Assembly (NCBI RefSeq): GCF_002234535.1
Contig: NZ_CP022521.1
Span: forward strand, 1,488,001 to 1,552,000
Source of the DNA: Actinoalloteichus hoggarensis
GTDB taxonomy: Bacteria; Actinomycetota; Actinomycetes; Mycobacteriales; Pseudonocardiaceae
DNA length: 64,000 bases
Reading direction: 5' to 3'
Shown here one piece after another: positions 30,210 to 38,868 of the stretch (positions are counted from its first letter, which is position 1; each line of letters begins with the position of its first letter). The notes under the pieces are model-generated. The model saw only the letters and a list, made by a program, of their open reading frames with translations, was not told the DNA's origin and searched no databases. Made by a program: the position numbers and the translations under genes.

Positions 30210-31607
30210 TCAGTCCGCCAGTTCGACCACGGCCACCCGTCCTTCGGCGTCGGTCACCTCGACCTGAACGGCCGTGTCGGGCAGCAGGGCCGCGCCCCAC
30301 TCGGTGTGCACGTCCCGCCACGGCGACTCGGGGCTGTCGCGGTACCGCAGCTCGGCCTGGTAGCTGAAGACCGCCCACCCCTGGTCGTCGGGCATGCGCA
30401 CCCGCACCGGCAACGGGGAGTCCGTCGGCGTCCGCCCGGCATGGACGATCTCCACGACCCGGTCCTGGTCGCGGATCGTGGCGTAGAGGTGCGCTCGTTC
30501 CGAGTTGTGCATCAGTTCCCCGACATAGGCCCGCCTGCCGTCGGGGAGGTTGACGTCCAGCGCGAACAGCGTCAGCGGACGGGGCGAGTAATCCGGGGCG
30601 ATGGCGCCGGCCTCGTGGAGCGCCTCGTCGAAGGCGTGCATGACGTCCATCCCGTTCTCGGACACCGTGTCGCCCTCCGCGTCGACACGAAGCGTGAGGC
30701 CCTGTGGTCCGGACTCGGGAGCCCAGCCCTGTTGGAGTCTGCCGCCGGCCGGGGGGCTGTCCCAGCCTTCGTGATGGGGGGCGTCTCCGTCGACGGCGAG
30801 CCACGGTCGGATGACGAACTGCGGCGGAGGGTGACCGTCTCCCCCCGGGTGCGTCGACAAGAGCAGATCCGCTGGCTGGAGGTCGGGTTGCAGCTCGGTC
30901 AGGGCGAGGCCCTCGGTGAGGGGCAGTTCATCCCAGTCCCGCGGTTCGGGAATGCCGGAGTGCTCGTCGATCGCGAACTCGACTGAGACGTAGAGCGGAT
31001 CCGTAGGAGACACGGCGAGCAGCGTCGGTCGATCGGGTCCGAGGAGGAGCGCCAGCGGGTCGCCGTACTCGGGGTTCGTCCGCAGGACCTCCAGACCGCC
31101 GTCGTCCGACGTGGCCAGGACACCGGAGAGGACCTCGTATCCGTCCTCCCACCAGAAGTCCTGCACGACCACCGCGACGGGACCCGACGCGGTGTCCGAC
31201 GCCACGACGACGTTCGGCTCGCCCTCGCCTGCGGGGACCGAGTGCTCGGGGTACGGAAGGTCCTGCCCCCAGGCCTCGATCACCTCGTCGAGAAAGGCCT
31301 GGTCGTCCCGCAGATCGCCTCGGGTGGGCGCCGCGAGCCAGTGGCGTGCCGGATGATTCTCGCCTGGGTTCACGCCGGAGTGCGGGGAGTCCGCAGGCCC
31401 GAGGTCGGTGCCGTCGGTGTTCCGGAGCAGCGTGGGCAGGAGACCTGCGGTCGACAGCGCCACGACCGTCGTCGCCGCGGCGAGCAGCCGTCCCGCGCGC
31501 CTGCGGCGGCGTCCGCCCGCCATGACTCGGTCGGTGAAGGCCGGGCTCGGCGTGATCTCGCCTGCGGCGTCCGCCAACGCGTCCTTCACGGATTCCTGAT
31601 CGGTCAT
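30210..31607 (-). CDS. putative membrane-bound regulator paired with an ECF sigma factor
   Basis: 465-aa protein with a cytosolic N terminus (1-38) ending in Arg-rich GGRRRRRAGR, one transmembrane helix (about 40-60) and a large extracytoplasmic domain of about 400 residues that I do not recognise. ATG 31607 overlaps the sigma gene stop (ATGA), so the two are co-translated. Topology and coupling suggest an anti-sigma factor or sensor, but the short N terminus lacks an obvious zinc anti-sigma motif (HxxxCxxC). Uncharacterised partners of this kind often follow SigE-family sigma genes. The regulatory role is inference. Confidence 0.6.
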   Translation of the reverse strand: MTDQESVKDALADAAGEITPSPAFTDRVMAGGRRRRRAGRLLAAATTVVALSTAGLLPTLLRNTDGTDLGPADSPHSGVNPGENHPARHWLAAPTRGDLRDDQAFLDEVIEAWGQDLPYPEHSVPAGEGEPNVVVASDTASGPVAVVVQDFWWEDGYEVLSGVLATSDDGGLEVLRTNPEYGDPLALLLGPDRPTLLAVSPTDPLYVSVEFAIDEHSGIPEPRDWDELPLTEGLALTELQPDLQPADLLLSTHPGGDGHPPPQFVIRPWLAVDGDAPHHEGWDSPPAGGRLQQGWAPESGPQGLTLRVDAEGDTVSENGMDVMHAFDEALHEAGAIAPDYSPRPLTLFALDVNLPDGRRAYVGELMHNSERAHLYATIRDQDRVVEIVHAGRTPTDSPLPVRVRMPDDQGWAVFSYQAELRYRDSPESPWRDVHTEWGAALLPDTAVQVEVTDAEGRVAVVELAD

Positions 31608-32122
31608 CTCCGGACCTCCTCCTGGGTGTGGGCGGCTGATCGTGGGTAGGCGTCTCGCAGCATCGCCAGACCGCGTGCCGCCTGGCTCTTGACCGTTCCG
31701 GGGCGGCAGCTCAGGGCTCGAGCGATGTCCGCCTCGCTCATGTCGTCGAAATACCGCAGGACGATCACGGCGCGGGCTCGCGGCGGCAGCGTGCGCAGGG
31801 CTCGCAGCAGCTCATCCCGCTGGGTGACGGACTCCTCCGGACCGGCCTGCGGGGGGTGGATGCGCTCCTCCCACGGCGCCTCCGCTACCCGCCGGGACAG
31901 CCGCCGCCACCGGTTCGCGGCGGTGTTCGCCAGCGCCGCCCTGGCATAGGCGGTGGGAGCCCCGGTGATGCGGCGCCAGCGGACGAACATGCGCTCCAGG
32001 ACGTCTTGGAGCAGGTCCTCGGCAGCCCCCTTGTCCCCGCCGCAGAGCAGGTAGGCCGTGCGTAACAGCTCTCCTGATCGATGTATGACGAAGTCCTCGA
32101 ACTCCGCCTCGGTTCGTCTCAC
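31604..32122 (-). CDS. ECF sigma factor, actinobacterial SigE-like family
   Basis: 172-aa group IV sigma factor. Region 2 is at about 5-75 (FEDFVIHRSGELLRTAYLL, LLQDVLERMFVRW) and region 4 at about 105-155 (LPPRARAVIVLRYFDDMSE, then SCRPGTVKSQAARGL). GTG 32122 follows GAGGAG. It diverges from atpC with only 113 nt between the starts, so their promoters share that space. It is co-translated with the downstream membrane protein. The pair sits inside what is normally the atpD-atpC junction. Confidence 0.9.
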   Translation of the reverse strand: MRRTEAEFEDFVIHRSGELLRTAYLLCGGDKGAAEDLLQDVLERMFVRWRRITGAPTAYARAALANTAANRWRRLSRRVAEAPWEERIHPPQAGPEESVTQRDELLRALRTLPPRARAVIVLRYFDDMSEADIARALSCRPGTVKSQAARGLAMLRDAYPRSAAHTQEEVRR

Positions 32123-32235
32123 TCATCACTCCTCGTTCGGTCGGTGAACGTCACAGGTAGAGACACCGGGAGGGGGGAGAAGGTTGGAAGTCCGTTGTCT
32201 AGACTGCGGGGAGGCAGCCGACGAAGGAGATGCGT

Positions 32236-32601
32236 GTGGCAGAGATGTCCGTCCAGCTTGTCGCGGTAGAGCGCCGTCTCTGGTCGGGTACGGCGAGCTT
32301 CGTCGTGGCCCGGACCATCGAGGGCGAGATCGGCATCCTGCCCAACCACGAACCGCTGCTGGCCCAGCTCGCCGAGGGCGGCCTGGTCCGCATCACCACC
32401 ACGGACGGCGAGGTCGTCTCCGCCGCGGTGCACGGCGGCTTCCTGTCGGTCACCGGTGACGGGGTGAGCGTGCTCGCCGAGGACGCCGACCTGGGCGGCG
32501 AGGTGAACGTGGACGAGGCGCGCGCCGATCTGGAGAGTGCGGACTCCGACATCCGGAGCCGAGCCAGGGCGAGGCTGCGGGCAGCCGGACAGGCGGCCTG
32601 A
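32236..32601 (+). CDS. atpC: ATP synthase subunit epsilon
   Basis: 121-aa F1 subunit with an N-terminal beta-sandwich ([38 protein letters not shown]) and a C-terminal helical hairpin that regulates ATP hydrolysis. GTG 32236 is preferred over ATG 32230 because AAGGAG touches the ATG but stands 6 nt from the GTG. A possible -10 (TAGACT, 32200-32205) lies upstream. Because of the inserted sigma module this gene is about 2.2 kb from atpD and must be transcribed separately. Confidence 0.94.
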   Translation: MAEMSVQLVAVERRLWSGTASFVVARTIEGEIGILPNHEPLLAQLAEGGLVRITTTDGEVVSAAVHGGFLSVTGDGVSVLAEDADLGGEVNVDEARADLESADSDIRSRARARLRAAGQAA

Positions 32602-32631
32602 GCCCAGCGCGACGGGGACGGGGGCCGAGCC

Positions 32632-33066
32632 GTGTGGGTCGTCGAGGCCGTCGGAGTGGGCCTGTTCGCTGCCGCGCTGGTACTGGGCTTACTCGTACTC
32701 CGCAGGATCAGGCTGCTGCGTCGAGCGGGCGGCATCGACGTGGCGCTGCGCACGCGGCTGGAGGACAGCCCGCGCGGCTGGCATCTGGGGGTCGGCCACT
32801 ATCGCGGGGACGACTTCCTCTGGTTTCGGGTCCTGAGCCTGCGCTCCGGCCCTGACCAGGTGGTGCGCCGCACCGGTCTGGAGATCTCCAGTCGCCGGGC
32901 ACCGTCCGCCCCGGAGGCCTATGCGATGCCCGTCGGGTCGACGGTGCTGCGTTGCGAGGGTGCCGACCGCGAGATCGAGCTGGCCATGACGCAGGACGCG
33001 CTGACCGGCTTCCTCTCCTGGCTGGAGTCGGCGCCGCCCGGCCACAGCGTCCCCTGGGCGTCCTGA
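32632..33066 (+). CDS. DUF2550 family membrane protein
   Basis: 144-aa protein with one N-terminal transmembrane helix (about 4-24) followed by a basic segment and a DUF2550 domain (PRGWHLGVGHYRGDDFLWFRVLSLRSGP, RRTGLEISSRRAPS). The gene directly after atpC in mycobacteria (Rv1312c-type neighbourhood) and many actinobacteria is of this family. GTG 32632 is 30 nt after atpC, so co-transcription is expected. Function unknown. Confidence 0.88.
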   Translation: MWVVEAVGVGLFAAALVLGLLVLRRIRLLRRAGGIDVALRTRLEDSPRGWHLGVGHYRGDDFLWFRVLSLRSGPDQVVRRTGLEISSRRAPSAPEAYAMPVGSTVLRCEGADREIELAMTQDALTGFLSWLESAPPGHSVPWAS

Positions 33067-33321
33067 GCCGACGTCCTCGCCTGGACCGGGGGCGCCGCGC
33101 TGGACGGGGCACCGCGCCGTCGCGTTCGTGTCGCGTCCGATGTGCGAGACCCCGTCGGATGAGGAGATGTCCGAGGAACAGGGCCTTGTCTGCTGAGCGG
33201 GGCCGTGTCCGATGAGCGGGGGAGCCGTCGGCGCGTCGGGATTCCGGTCGAGTCACGCCGGTGAGGCGACGACCTGCCGTCGGACGGCTGCGGCTGCCTG
33301 CGCCGCCGTCCCGGCGTGACC

Positions 33322-33366
33322 GCGAACCAGGGAGCGGCTGCGAACCAGGGAACGGCCGCGAACCAC
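33322..33366. repeat. 18-bp tandem repeat, two copies plus a partial copy
   Basis: GCGAACCAGGGAGCGGCT (33322-33339), a near-identical copy (33340-33357) and a partial GCGAACCA. They lie in the 317-nt gap between DUF2550 and the end of the adenosyltransferase gene. The rest of that gap has no gene I can support. Confidence 0.75.
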
Positions 33367-33383
33367 TCCGGAGATCGCCGCCG

Positions 33384-33959
33384 TTACCGTCCGCCGCCCG
33401 GTCGCCACTTGACGTCGCCGTCGGGGTTGGCCACCCGGCAGAGGATGAACAGCAGGTCGGAGAGCCGGTTCAGATACTTGGCGGTGAGCGCGTTGGTCTG
33501 CTCGGCCGCGTCGCTCTCCAGCAGAGCCCAGGTGGTGCGCTCCGCCCGTCGGGTCACGGTGCGGGCCACGTGCAGCAGCGCCGCCGCCGGGGTGCCGCCG
33601 GGCAGGATGAACGAGTCGAGCTTGGGCAGGTCGGCGTTGTACTCGTCGCACCAGCCCTCCAGCCGATCGATGTAGTCCTGGGTGATCCGCAGCGGCGGAT
33701 ACTTCGGGTCGGGCACGATCGGCGCGCAGAGATCCGCTCCGACGTCGAACAGGTCGTTCTGGACCTGCCGGAGCACCGTCGCCACCGACTCGCCGGGTGC
33801 GCCCATGGCCAGCACCACGCCGATGGCGGAGTTCGCCTCGTCGACGTCGGCGTAGGCGGCCAGCCGCACGTCCGTCTTGCGCACCTGGGAGGCATCGCCC
33901 AGGCGCGTCATGCCGCCATCGCCCGTTCGCGTGTAGATCTTGGTCAGGTGCACCGACAT
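33384..33959 (-). CDS. cob(I)yrinic acid a,c-diamide/cobalamin adenosyltransferase, PduO type
   Basis: 191-aa trimeric helical enzyme forming adenosylcobalamin from ATP and reduced corrinoid. Motifs: TRTGDGGMTRLGD (ATP-binding N terminus), YADVDEANSAIG, DSFILPGGTPAAALLHVARTV and RRAER, with NALTAKYLNRLSDLLFIL at the C terminus. The product is the cofactor for the acyl-CoA mutase at the right edge of the window, though it is not in that operon. ATG 33959 diverges from murA, 61 nt away. The conserved position between DUF2550 and murA matches mycobacteria. Confidence 0.93.
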   Translation of the reverse strand: MSVHLTKIYTRTGDGGMTRLGDASQVRKTDVRLAAYADVDEANSAIGVVLAMGAPGESVATVLRQVQNDLFDVGADLCAPIVPDPKYPPLRITQDYIDRLEGWCDEYNADLPKLDSFILPGGTPAAALLHVARTVTRRAERTTWALLESDAAEQTNALTAKYLNRLSDLLFILCRVANPDGDVKWRPGGGR

Positions 33960-34020
33960 GCGGGCAGCCTAGCGAACCCGTCAGGCGACGGCGAGGAGTC
34001 GACCTCTACCCTGCTTGTCT

Positions 34021-35289
34021 GTGAGCGAGCACTTCCAGGTCCGGGGCGGTGCCCGGCTAGTCGGCAGGGTCGACGTCGTCGGGGCCAAGAACAGCGTGTT
34101 GAAGTTGATGGCGGCGGCGCTGTTGGCCGAGGGCACCACGACCATCACCAACTGTCCCGAGATCCTGGACGTCCCGCTGATGGCGGACGTGCTTCGGGGC
34201 CTGGGCTGCGACGTGTCCATCGAGGGCGACACGGTGTCCATCACCACCCCCGCCGAGCCGAGCCATCGGGCGGACTTCGCCTCGATGAGCAAGCTGCGGG
34301 CGTCGGTGTGCGTCCTGGGACCGCTGGTGGGCCGTTGTCGGCGGGCCGTGGTGGCGCTGCCGGGTGGTGACGCGATCGGATCGCGGCCGCTCGACATGCA
34401 TCAGAACGGGCTGCGGCAGCTCGGCGCCACCAGCGAGATCGAGCACGGCTGCGTGGTCGCCGAGGCCGAGGGCCTCCACGGCGCGCAGATCTGGCTGGAC
34501 TTCCCCAGCGTCGGCGCCACCGAGAACATCCTGATGGCCGCGGTGCTGGCCGACGGGACGACGGTGATCGACAACGCCGCCAGGGAACCCGACATCGTCG
34601 ACCTCTGCCTCATGCTCCAGCAGATGGGGGCCAAGATCGAGGGCGCGGGCACCTCGACGCTGACGGTGCACGGCGTCAGCGCGTTGCAGCCCACCGAGCA
34701 CCGGGTCATCGGCGACCGCATCGTGGGCGCCACCTGGGCCATCGCGGCCGTCGCCACCGGCGGCGACGTCGACGTGCACGGGGTGAACCCGCAGCACCTC
34801 GAACTGGTGCTGGACAAGCTGCGCACCGCGGGTGCCGAGGTGACGACCAGGACCGACGGCTTCCGCGTGGTCATGGCGGGCCGACCGCAGTCGGTGGACT
34901 TCGTGACCCTGCCCTACCCCGGCTTCCCGACCGATCTCCAGCCGATGGCCATCGTGCTGTCGGCGGTGTCCGAGGGCACGTCGATGATCACGGAGAACGT
35001 CTTCGAGGCCCGCTTCCGCTTCGTCGAGGAGATGGTGCGGCTCGGCGCCGACGCGCGGACCGACGGTCACCACGCGGTCGTGCGGGGCGTGGAGCGGCTC
35101 TCCAGCGCCCCGGTATGGGCCTCGGACATCCGCGCGGGCGCGGGCCTGGTGCTGGCCGGGTTGTGCGCCGACGGCGTCACCGAGGTCTGGGACGTCTTCC
35201 ACATCGACCGCGGCTACCCGAGGTTCGTCGAGAATCTCGTCGCGCTCGGCGCCTCGGTGGAACGGGTGTCGGCTCCGCCTGAGCGCTGA
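34021..35289 (+). CDS. murA: UDP-N-acetylglucosamine 1-carboxyvinyltransferase with Asp at the catalytic Cys position
   Basis: First committed peptidoglycan step, adding enolpyruvate from PEP to UDP-GlcNAc. It is 422 aa with two inside-out alpha/beta barrel domains. [18 protein letters not shown] holds the catalytic Lys. The PEP loop reads [15 protein letters not shown], with D117 where most bacteria have Cys. M. tuberculosis MurA has the same Asp and is intrinsically fosfomycin-resistant, so resistance is expected here. GTG 34021 is preceded by TACCCT (34007-34012) with an 8-nt gap and no ribosome site, suggesting leaderless mRNA. Confidence 0.96.
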   Translation: MSEHFQVRGGARLVGRVDVVGAKNSVLKLMAAALLAEGTTTITNCPEILDVPLMADVLRGLGCDVSIEGDTVSITTPAEPSHRADFASMSKLRASVCVLGPLVGRCRRAVVALPGGDAIGSRPLDMHQNGLRQLGATSEIEHGCVVAEAEGLHGAQIWLDFPSVGATENILMAAVLADGTTVIDNAAREPDIVDLCLMLQQMGAKIEGAGTSTLTVHGVSALQPTEHRVIGDRIVGATWAIAAVATGGDVDVHGVNPQHLELVLDKLRTAGAEVTTRTDGFRVVMAGRPQSVDFVTLPYPGFPTDLQPMAIVLSAVSEGTSMITENVFEARFRFVEEMVRLGADARTDGHHAVVRGVERLSSAPVWASDIRAGAGLVLAGLCADGVTEVWDVFHIDRGYPRFVENLVALGASVERVSAPPER

Positions 35290-35363
35290 GCGCGGGAATA
35301 TCCGACTTCTCGCCGACGGGCGTGCGTGAGGGATGCGGCCCCTGGCGCGAGGCCGCTCGATCG

Positions 35364-35394
35364 CGCCCGGTCCCCGTGTAGACGGGGCCGGGCG
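35364..35394 (+). terminator. candidate murA terminator
   Basis: CGCCCGG (35364-35370) and CCCCGT (35372-35377) pair with ACGGGG (35382-35387) and CCGGGCG (35388-35394) around a GTAG loop with a single T bulge, giving a 13-bp GC-rich stem. It begins 75 nt after murA. No T-run follows. Confidence 0.55.
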
Positions 35395-36278
35395 TCACGC
35401 GCCTGCCGTCTCGGGCGTCAGTACGCGGTCGGGCAGGTGATGCGGCCGGTACACAGAGTCGACGGCGCTGGGCCACCGGGTCGCCGGTGCCGCCTTCGGC
35501 TGGTCGACGGCGCTGGGCGACTCCTGCGCGAGTGGTGGTCGAGCGCCCGCGCGGATCGGGGTCGGGTCATGGTGGTGTCCCGTGGTCGGGTCAGGCGTGC
35601 CGCGGGTCGCTCCGGTGGCGGAACCGGACGGCACCGCCGGCCTGGGCGCCGGACATGCCTCCGTTCAGAACCCCCGTGGGCGCCCGGGGCGCCGCTCGCA
35701 CTCGGAACGTGCGCCGGAACGGCCTCGGGACACCGCCCGGCGCCGCACCCGCCGATCCGCGCGCCGGGGCCGTGCCGCCGGTGAGTCGCTCCGCATCCGG
35801 CGACGACCTCCGGTCCGGCGGCGACTCCGCACCATGCCGCGGCCGAGATCGGTCCCAGGCGCGTGCCGCATCGCTCGATCGCCGACGTGACGGCGGCCTG
35901 CCTTGCCGCCGCGCTCCCGGCGTCGAACCGCGCCACGACACGCCGCCGCGGTCGGCGCCATCGGCTTCGCCGGGTCGATCGCCTGTCGGGCGGTCATCCG
36001 ATCGAGCGATGGCGATCCCGCCGGTGCGCCGAGTTCTGCGGCTGTTTCGGTAAATGACCGTTCTCCACCAGTTCGAGGGGGCGGGAACGACCTACTCCGT
36101 GCGAACGCCCAGTAGTCGACTAATCACCCGACGGCGGGTGGCTCTCGGTATTCCCACCGATCTTTCTCGGTGGTGTGAATAGTCCTTTACAGCTGGTGAA
36201 CCGCCGTGCTCGCACACTGCTCGGAGCGCCCGTCGAATCCGTCCGGCTCACCTCGATCAGCCAGCGGCGCGTCCGATC
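35395..36278. other. long non-coding stretch between murA and the ehu operon
   Basis: Frames on both strands to about 36040 are Arg/Pro/Gly-rich background without domains. In mycobacteria an rRNA operon follows murA; no conserved 16S sequence is present here. From about 36050 the base composition drops toward A+T, and a hairpin CCACCGA-TCTTTC-TCGGTGG lies at 36154-36173, followed by a short T-rich tract. Confidence 0.5.
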
Positions 36279-36279
36279 G

Positions 36280-36426
36280 TGACCCAATAGTGACCCATAT
36301 AGCACAAGAGTGGCCGCCGTGTCAGGCAAACGGGTGAAATCGCTGGTGACCCACAGTTTGCAGCTTGATCCGATGGCCGAATGACCGCCGCCACTTCCTA
36401 TCTCGTTCGTATAACGCCATGCGTTA
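36280..36426 (+). promoter_or_regulatory. candidate operator region of the ehu-type operon
   Basis: TGACCCA occurs three times in the same orientation (36280, 36291, 36347); the first two are 11 bp apart, one helical turn. A perfect palindrome TAACGC-CAT-GCGTTA lies at 36412-36426, just upstream of the -35 box. The segment is clearly more A+T-rich than its surroundings. The binding proteins are unknown. Confidence 0.45.
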
Positions 36427-36442
36427 CGGTCAGTGCCGACCT

Positions 36443-36471
36443 TTGACCGCACCAGGTGCTCCGCCTACGTT
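36443..36471 (+). promoter_or_regulatory. sigma-A-type promoter for the ehu-type operon
   Basis: TTGACC (36443-36448), a 17-bp spacer and TACGTT (36466-36471) form a near-consensus promoter. It is 69 nt before the ehuB start. Confidence 0.65.
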
Positions 36472-36539
36472 CGACACGCCGAGTCGCCGCAGCGTGACGA
36501 CTCGCATCGTCCTGTCACCGAGCGGGGGAGCGGCCTTCC

Positions 36540-37457
36540 GTGCAAGCTGCGAACGTCACCCGACGAAACTTCATCCGGGGCGCCACCGGGGGCCTTCTGG
36601 CGGTCGGGCTCGGCGTCGGCGTCGCCGGGTGCAGCACGATCGATCTCTCCACGGCGGGCGACGGCGGTGATCTGCTGGATCAGTTGCGCGACCGCGGCAA
36701 CGTCCGGATGGGATTCGCCAACGAGACCCCCTTCGCCTTCATCGATTCCGAGGGCGATTTGACGGGGCAGGCCGCCGAAGTGGGCAAGGAGATCTTCCGA
36801 CGGCTCGGTGTCGACAGCTTCGTGCCGAAGCTCGCCGACTTCAGTTCCCTGATTCCCGGCCTCAACGCCGGGCTGTTCGACGTGATCTCCGCGGGCATGT
36901 ACATCACCCCCGCCCGCTGTGAACAGATCCTCTTCACGAACCCCGACTACAACGCGCCGTATGCCTTCCTCGTCCCGGAGGGCAACCCGCTCGGCCTCAC
37001 CACCCTGGACGACGTCGTGGCCGACCCCGACGTCGTGCTCGGCGTGATCGTCGGCGGAGTGGAGGAGTCGGTCGCCACCGGAGTCGGCGTGCCCTCCGAT
37101 CAGATCGTGGTCTTCCCCGATCAGGTCTCCGGGCTCGACGGCGTCGCCGCCGGGCGGGCCGACGCCTTCCTGCTCTCCACGCTCTCGCTGCGGTCCGCGC
37201 TCGCGAGCAGGACCGACTCCGGCCTCGAACTCTCCGAGCCGCCCTTCATCCCGACGGTCGACGGCGTCGACCAGAACGGCGCGGGCGGATTCGGCTTCCG
37301 ACTGGGAGAGGCGAACATCGTCGAGGCCTTCAACAGCGAGCTGGCGACCCTCAAGAGCGAGGGCCTGCTCCTGCCGATCGTGGAGCCCTTCGGCTTCACC
37401 GAGGACGAGATGACGGACCTGACCGCCGAAGAACTGTGCCAGGCGCCGCAGGCCTGA
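36540..37457 (+). CDS. ehuB: EhuB-type extracellular solute-binding lipoprotein of an amino-acid/ectoine ABC importer
   Basis: 305-aa family-3 binding protein. The Tat-like signal is TRRNFIRGATGGLLAVGLGV and the lipobox VAGC places the lipidated Cys at residue 31. The mature domain (GNVRMGFANETPFAFIDSEG; FSSLIPGLNAGLFDVISAGM; YITPARC) has the shape of ectoine/hydroxyectoine-binding EhuB. The gene order B-C-D-A matches ehu. Other polar amino acids cannot be excluded. GTG 36540 is 10 nt after GGGGGAG. It is the first gene of the four-gene operon. Confidence 0.82.
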   Translation: MQAANVTRRNFIRGATGGLLAVGLGVGVAGCSTIDLSTAGDGGDLLDQLRDRGNVRMGFANETPFAFIDSEGDLTGQAAEVGKEIFRRLGVDSFVPKLADFSSLIPGLNAGLFDVISAGMYITPARCEQILFTNPDYNAPYAFLVPEGNPLGLTTLDDVVADPDVVLGVIVGGVEESVATGVGVPSDQIVVFPDQVSGLDGVAAGRADAFLLSTLSLRSALASRTDSGLELSEPPFIPTVDGVDQNGAGGFGFRLGEANIVEAFNSELATLKSEGLLLPIVEPFGFTEDEMTDLTAEELCQAPQA

Positions 37458-37475
37458 CCGGAAGGAGTTGCCCCG

Positions 37476-38174
37476 TTGTCTCCGGGACTCTGGCAATACA
37501 TGATCGAGGGGCTGGTGGTCACCCTCCAGCTCACGGTCTTCGGTGCCCTGCTCGGCCTCGTCTTCGCGTTCGCCGCCGGGCTCGCCAGGTTGAGCAGGAA
37601 GAAGTTCCTGCGCGCGCTGGGCTTTCTCTACACCGAGACCTTCCGCGGGATGTCCGCCCTGATCGTGCTGTTCTGGCTGATCTTCGTGATGCCGAGGTTC
37701 GGCTACCAGCTGGCACCCTTGTTCGCGGGCGTGCTCGCGCTGGCGCTGAACATCGGGGCCTACGGCGCCGAGGTGGTGCGCGGCGCGGTCCGCGCCATCC
37801 CGCAGAGCCAGCTTGAGGCCGCCACGGCCCTCAACTTCACCCCCTGGCAGCGGATGCGCAAGGTCGTGCTGCCGCAGGCGATCGTCGCGATGATCCCCGC
37901 CTTCAGCAACAACCTGATCGAGCTGCTCAAGGCCAGCGCGCTGGTGTCGATCGTCTATCTCTCCGACCTGACCTTCGGCGCCCAGCTGGTCAGGGCCTCC
38001 ACGCAGAACACCGCGGGCGTGTTCGGCGGCCTGCTGGTCGCCTACGGAGTCATCGCCTTGATCTTCACCGTGTTGATGCGATTCCTGGAACGACGGGCCG
38101 CCGCATCCCTCGGCCGGACGGTTCCGCCCGGCATGATCGCCCGCATCTTCCGCAGGACGGAGGCCACGGCATGA
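37476..38174 (+). CDS. ehuC: EhuC-type ABC transporter permease
   Basis: 232-aa inner-membrane permease of the His/Glu/Gln/Arg family. It has about five transmembrane helices. The coupling-helix EAA motif is QLEAATALNFTPWQRMRKVVLPQA. TTG 37476 is a less common start, but GGAAGGAG stands 8 nt upstream. The last 4 nt overlap ehuD (ATGA). Confidence 0.87.
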   Translation: MSPGLWQYMIEGLVVTLQLTVFGALLGLVFAFAAGLARLSRKKFLRALGFLYTETFRGMSALIVLFWLIFVMPRFGYQLAPLFAGVLALALNIGAYGAEVVRGAVRAIPQSQLEAATALNFTPWQRMRKVVLPQAIVAMIPAFSNNLIELLKASALVSIVYLSDLTFGAQLVRASTQNTAGVFGGLLVAYGVIALIFTVLMRFLERRAAASLGRTVPPGMIARIFRRTEATA

Positions 38175-38836
38175 GCGGATGGAACTGGGACGTGTTCTGG
38201 GATTCGGTCCCGGACCTGCTCGACGGGCTCGTCGTCGCGTTGCAGGCGACGGTGCTCGGCTACCTGATCGCGCTCGTCCTCGGCCTCGGCTTCGCGCTGC
38301 TGCGCCGCAGCTCCAAGCTGTGGATCAGCGTTCCCGCGTCGATCGTCATCGAGTTCATTCGATCGACCCCGTTGCTGGTGCAGCTCTTCTTCCTGTTCTA
38401 CGTGCTGCCCGAGGTGGGCATCAGCTTCTCGACCCTGGTCACCGCCGCGATCGGCCTCGGCGTCCACTACGCGACGTACGTGTCGGAGGTCTACCGCTCC
38501 GGCATCGACGGCGTGCCCGTCGGACAGTGGGAGGCCGCGCGGGCGCTGAACCTGCCCGCCCGCCGGACCTGGACCAGCGTGATCCTGCCGCAGGCGCTGC
38601 CGAGGGCGATGCCCGCGCTGGCCAACTACGTGATCGCCATGTTCAAGGACACGCCGACGCTCGTCGCCATCACCGTGGTCGAGATGCTGACCGTGGCCCG
38701 CGCGATCGGCTCCGAGACGTTCCTCTACGCCGAGCCGATCACCATGGCCGGGATCCTCTACCTGGTGACCGCGCTCGTCATGTCCTGGCTCGCCAGGATC
38801 CTGGAACGCCGCTTCGGTCAGGTCCGAGCCGCGTGA
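38171..38836 (+). CDS. ehuD: EhuD-type ABC transporter permease
   Basis: 221-aa second permease. It has about five helices, FIRSTPLLVQLFFLFYVLP in the middle, and the EAA loop QWEAARALNLPARRTWTSVI followed by LPQALP. The FIRSTP motif is typical of polar amino-acid permeases. It overlaps ehuC by 4 nt and precedes the ATPase gene. It probably forms a heterodimeric channel with EhuC. Confidence 0.87.
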   Translation: MSGWNWDVFWDSVPDLLDGLVVALQATVLGYLIALVLGLGFALLRRSSKLWISVPASIVIEFIRSTPLLVQLFFLFYVLPEVGISFSTLVTAAIGLGVHYATYVSEVYRSGIDGVPVGQWEAARALNLPARRTWTSVILPQALPRAMPALANYVIAMFKDTPTLVAITVVEMLTVARAIGSETFLYAEPITMAGILYLVTALVMSWLARILERRFGQVRAA

Positions 38837-38868
38837 CCGGCGACAAGATTGAGAAGGGGAACAAGCCG

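Noticed and set aside
35290-36300. Possible rRNA operon after murA, as in mycobacteria
   Set aside because: No conserved 16S segments are visible; the sequence is GC-rich non-coding DNA followed by the ehu promoter region.
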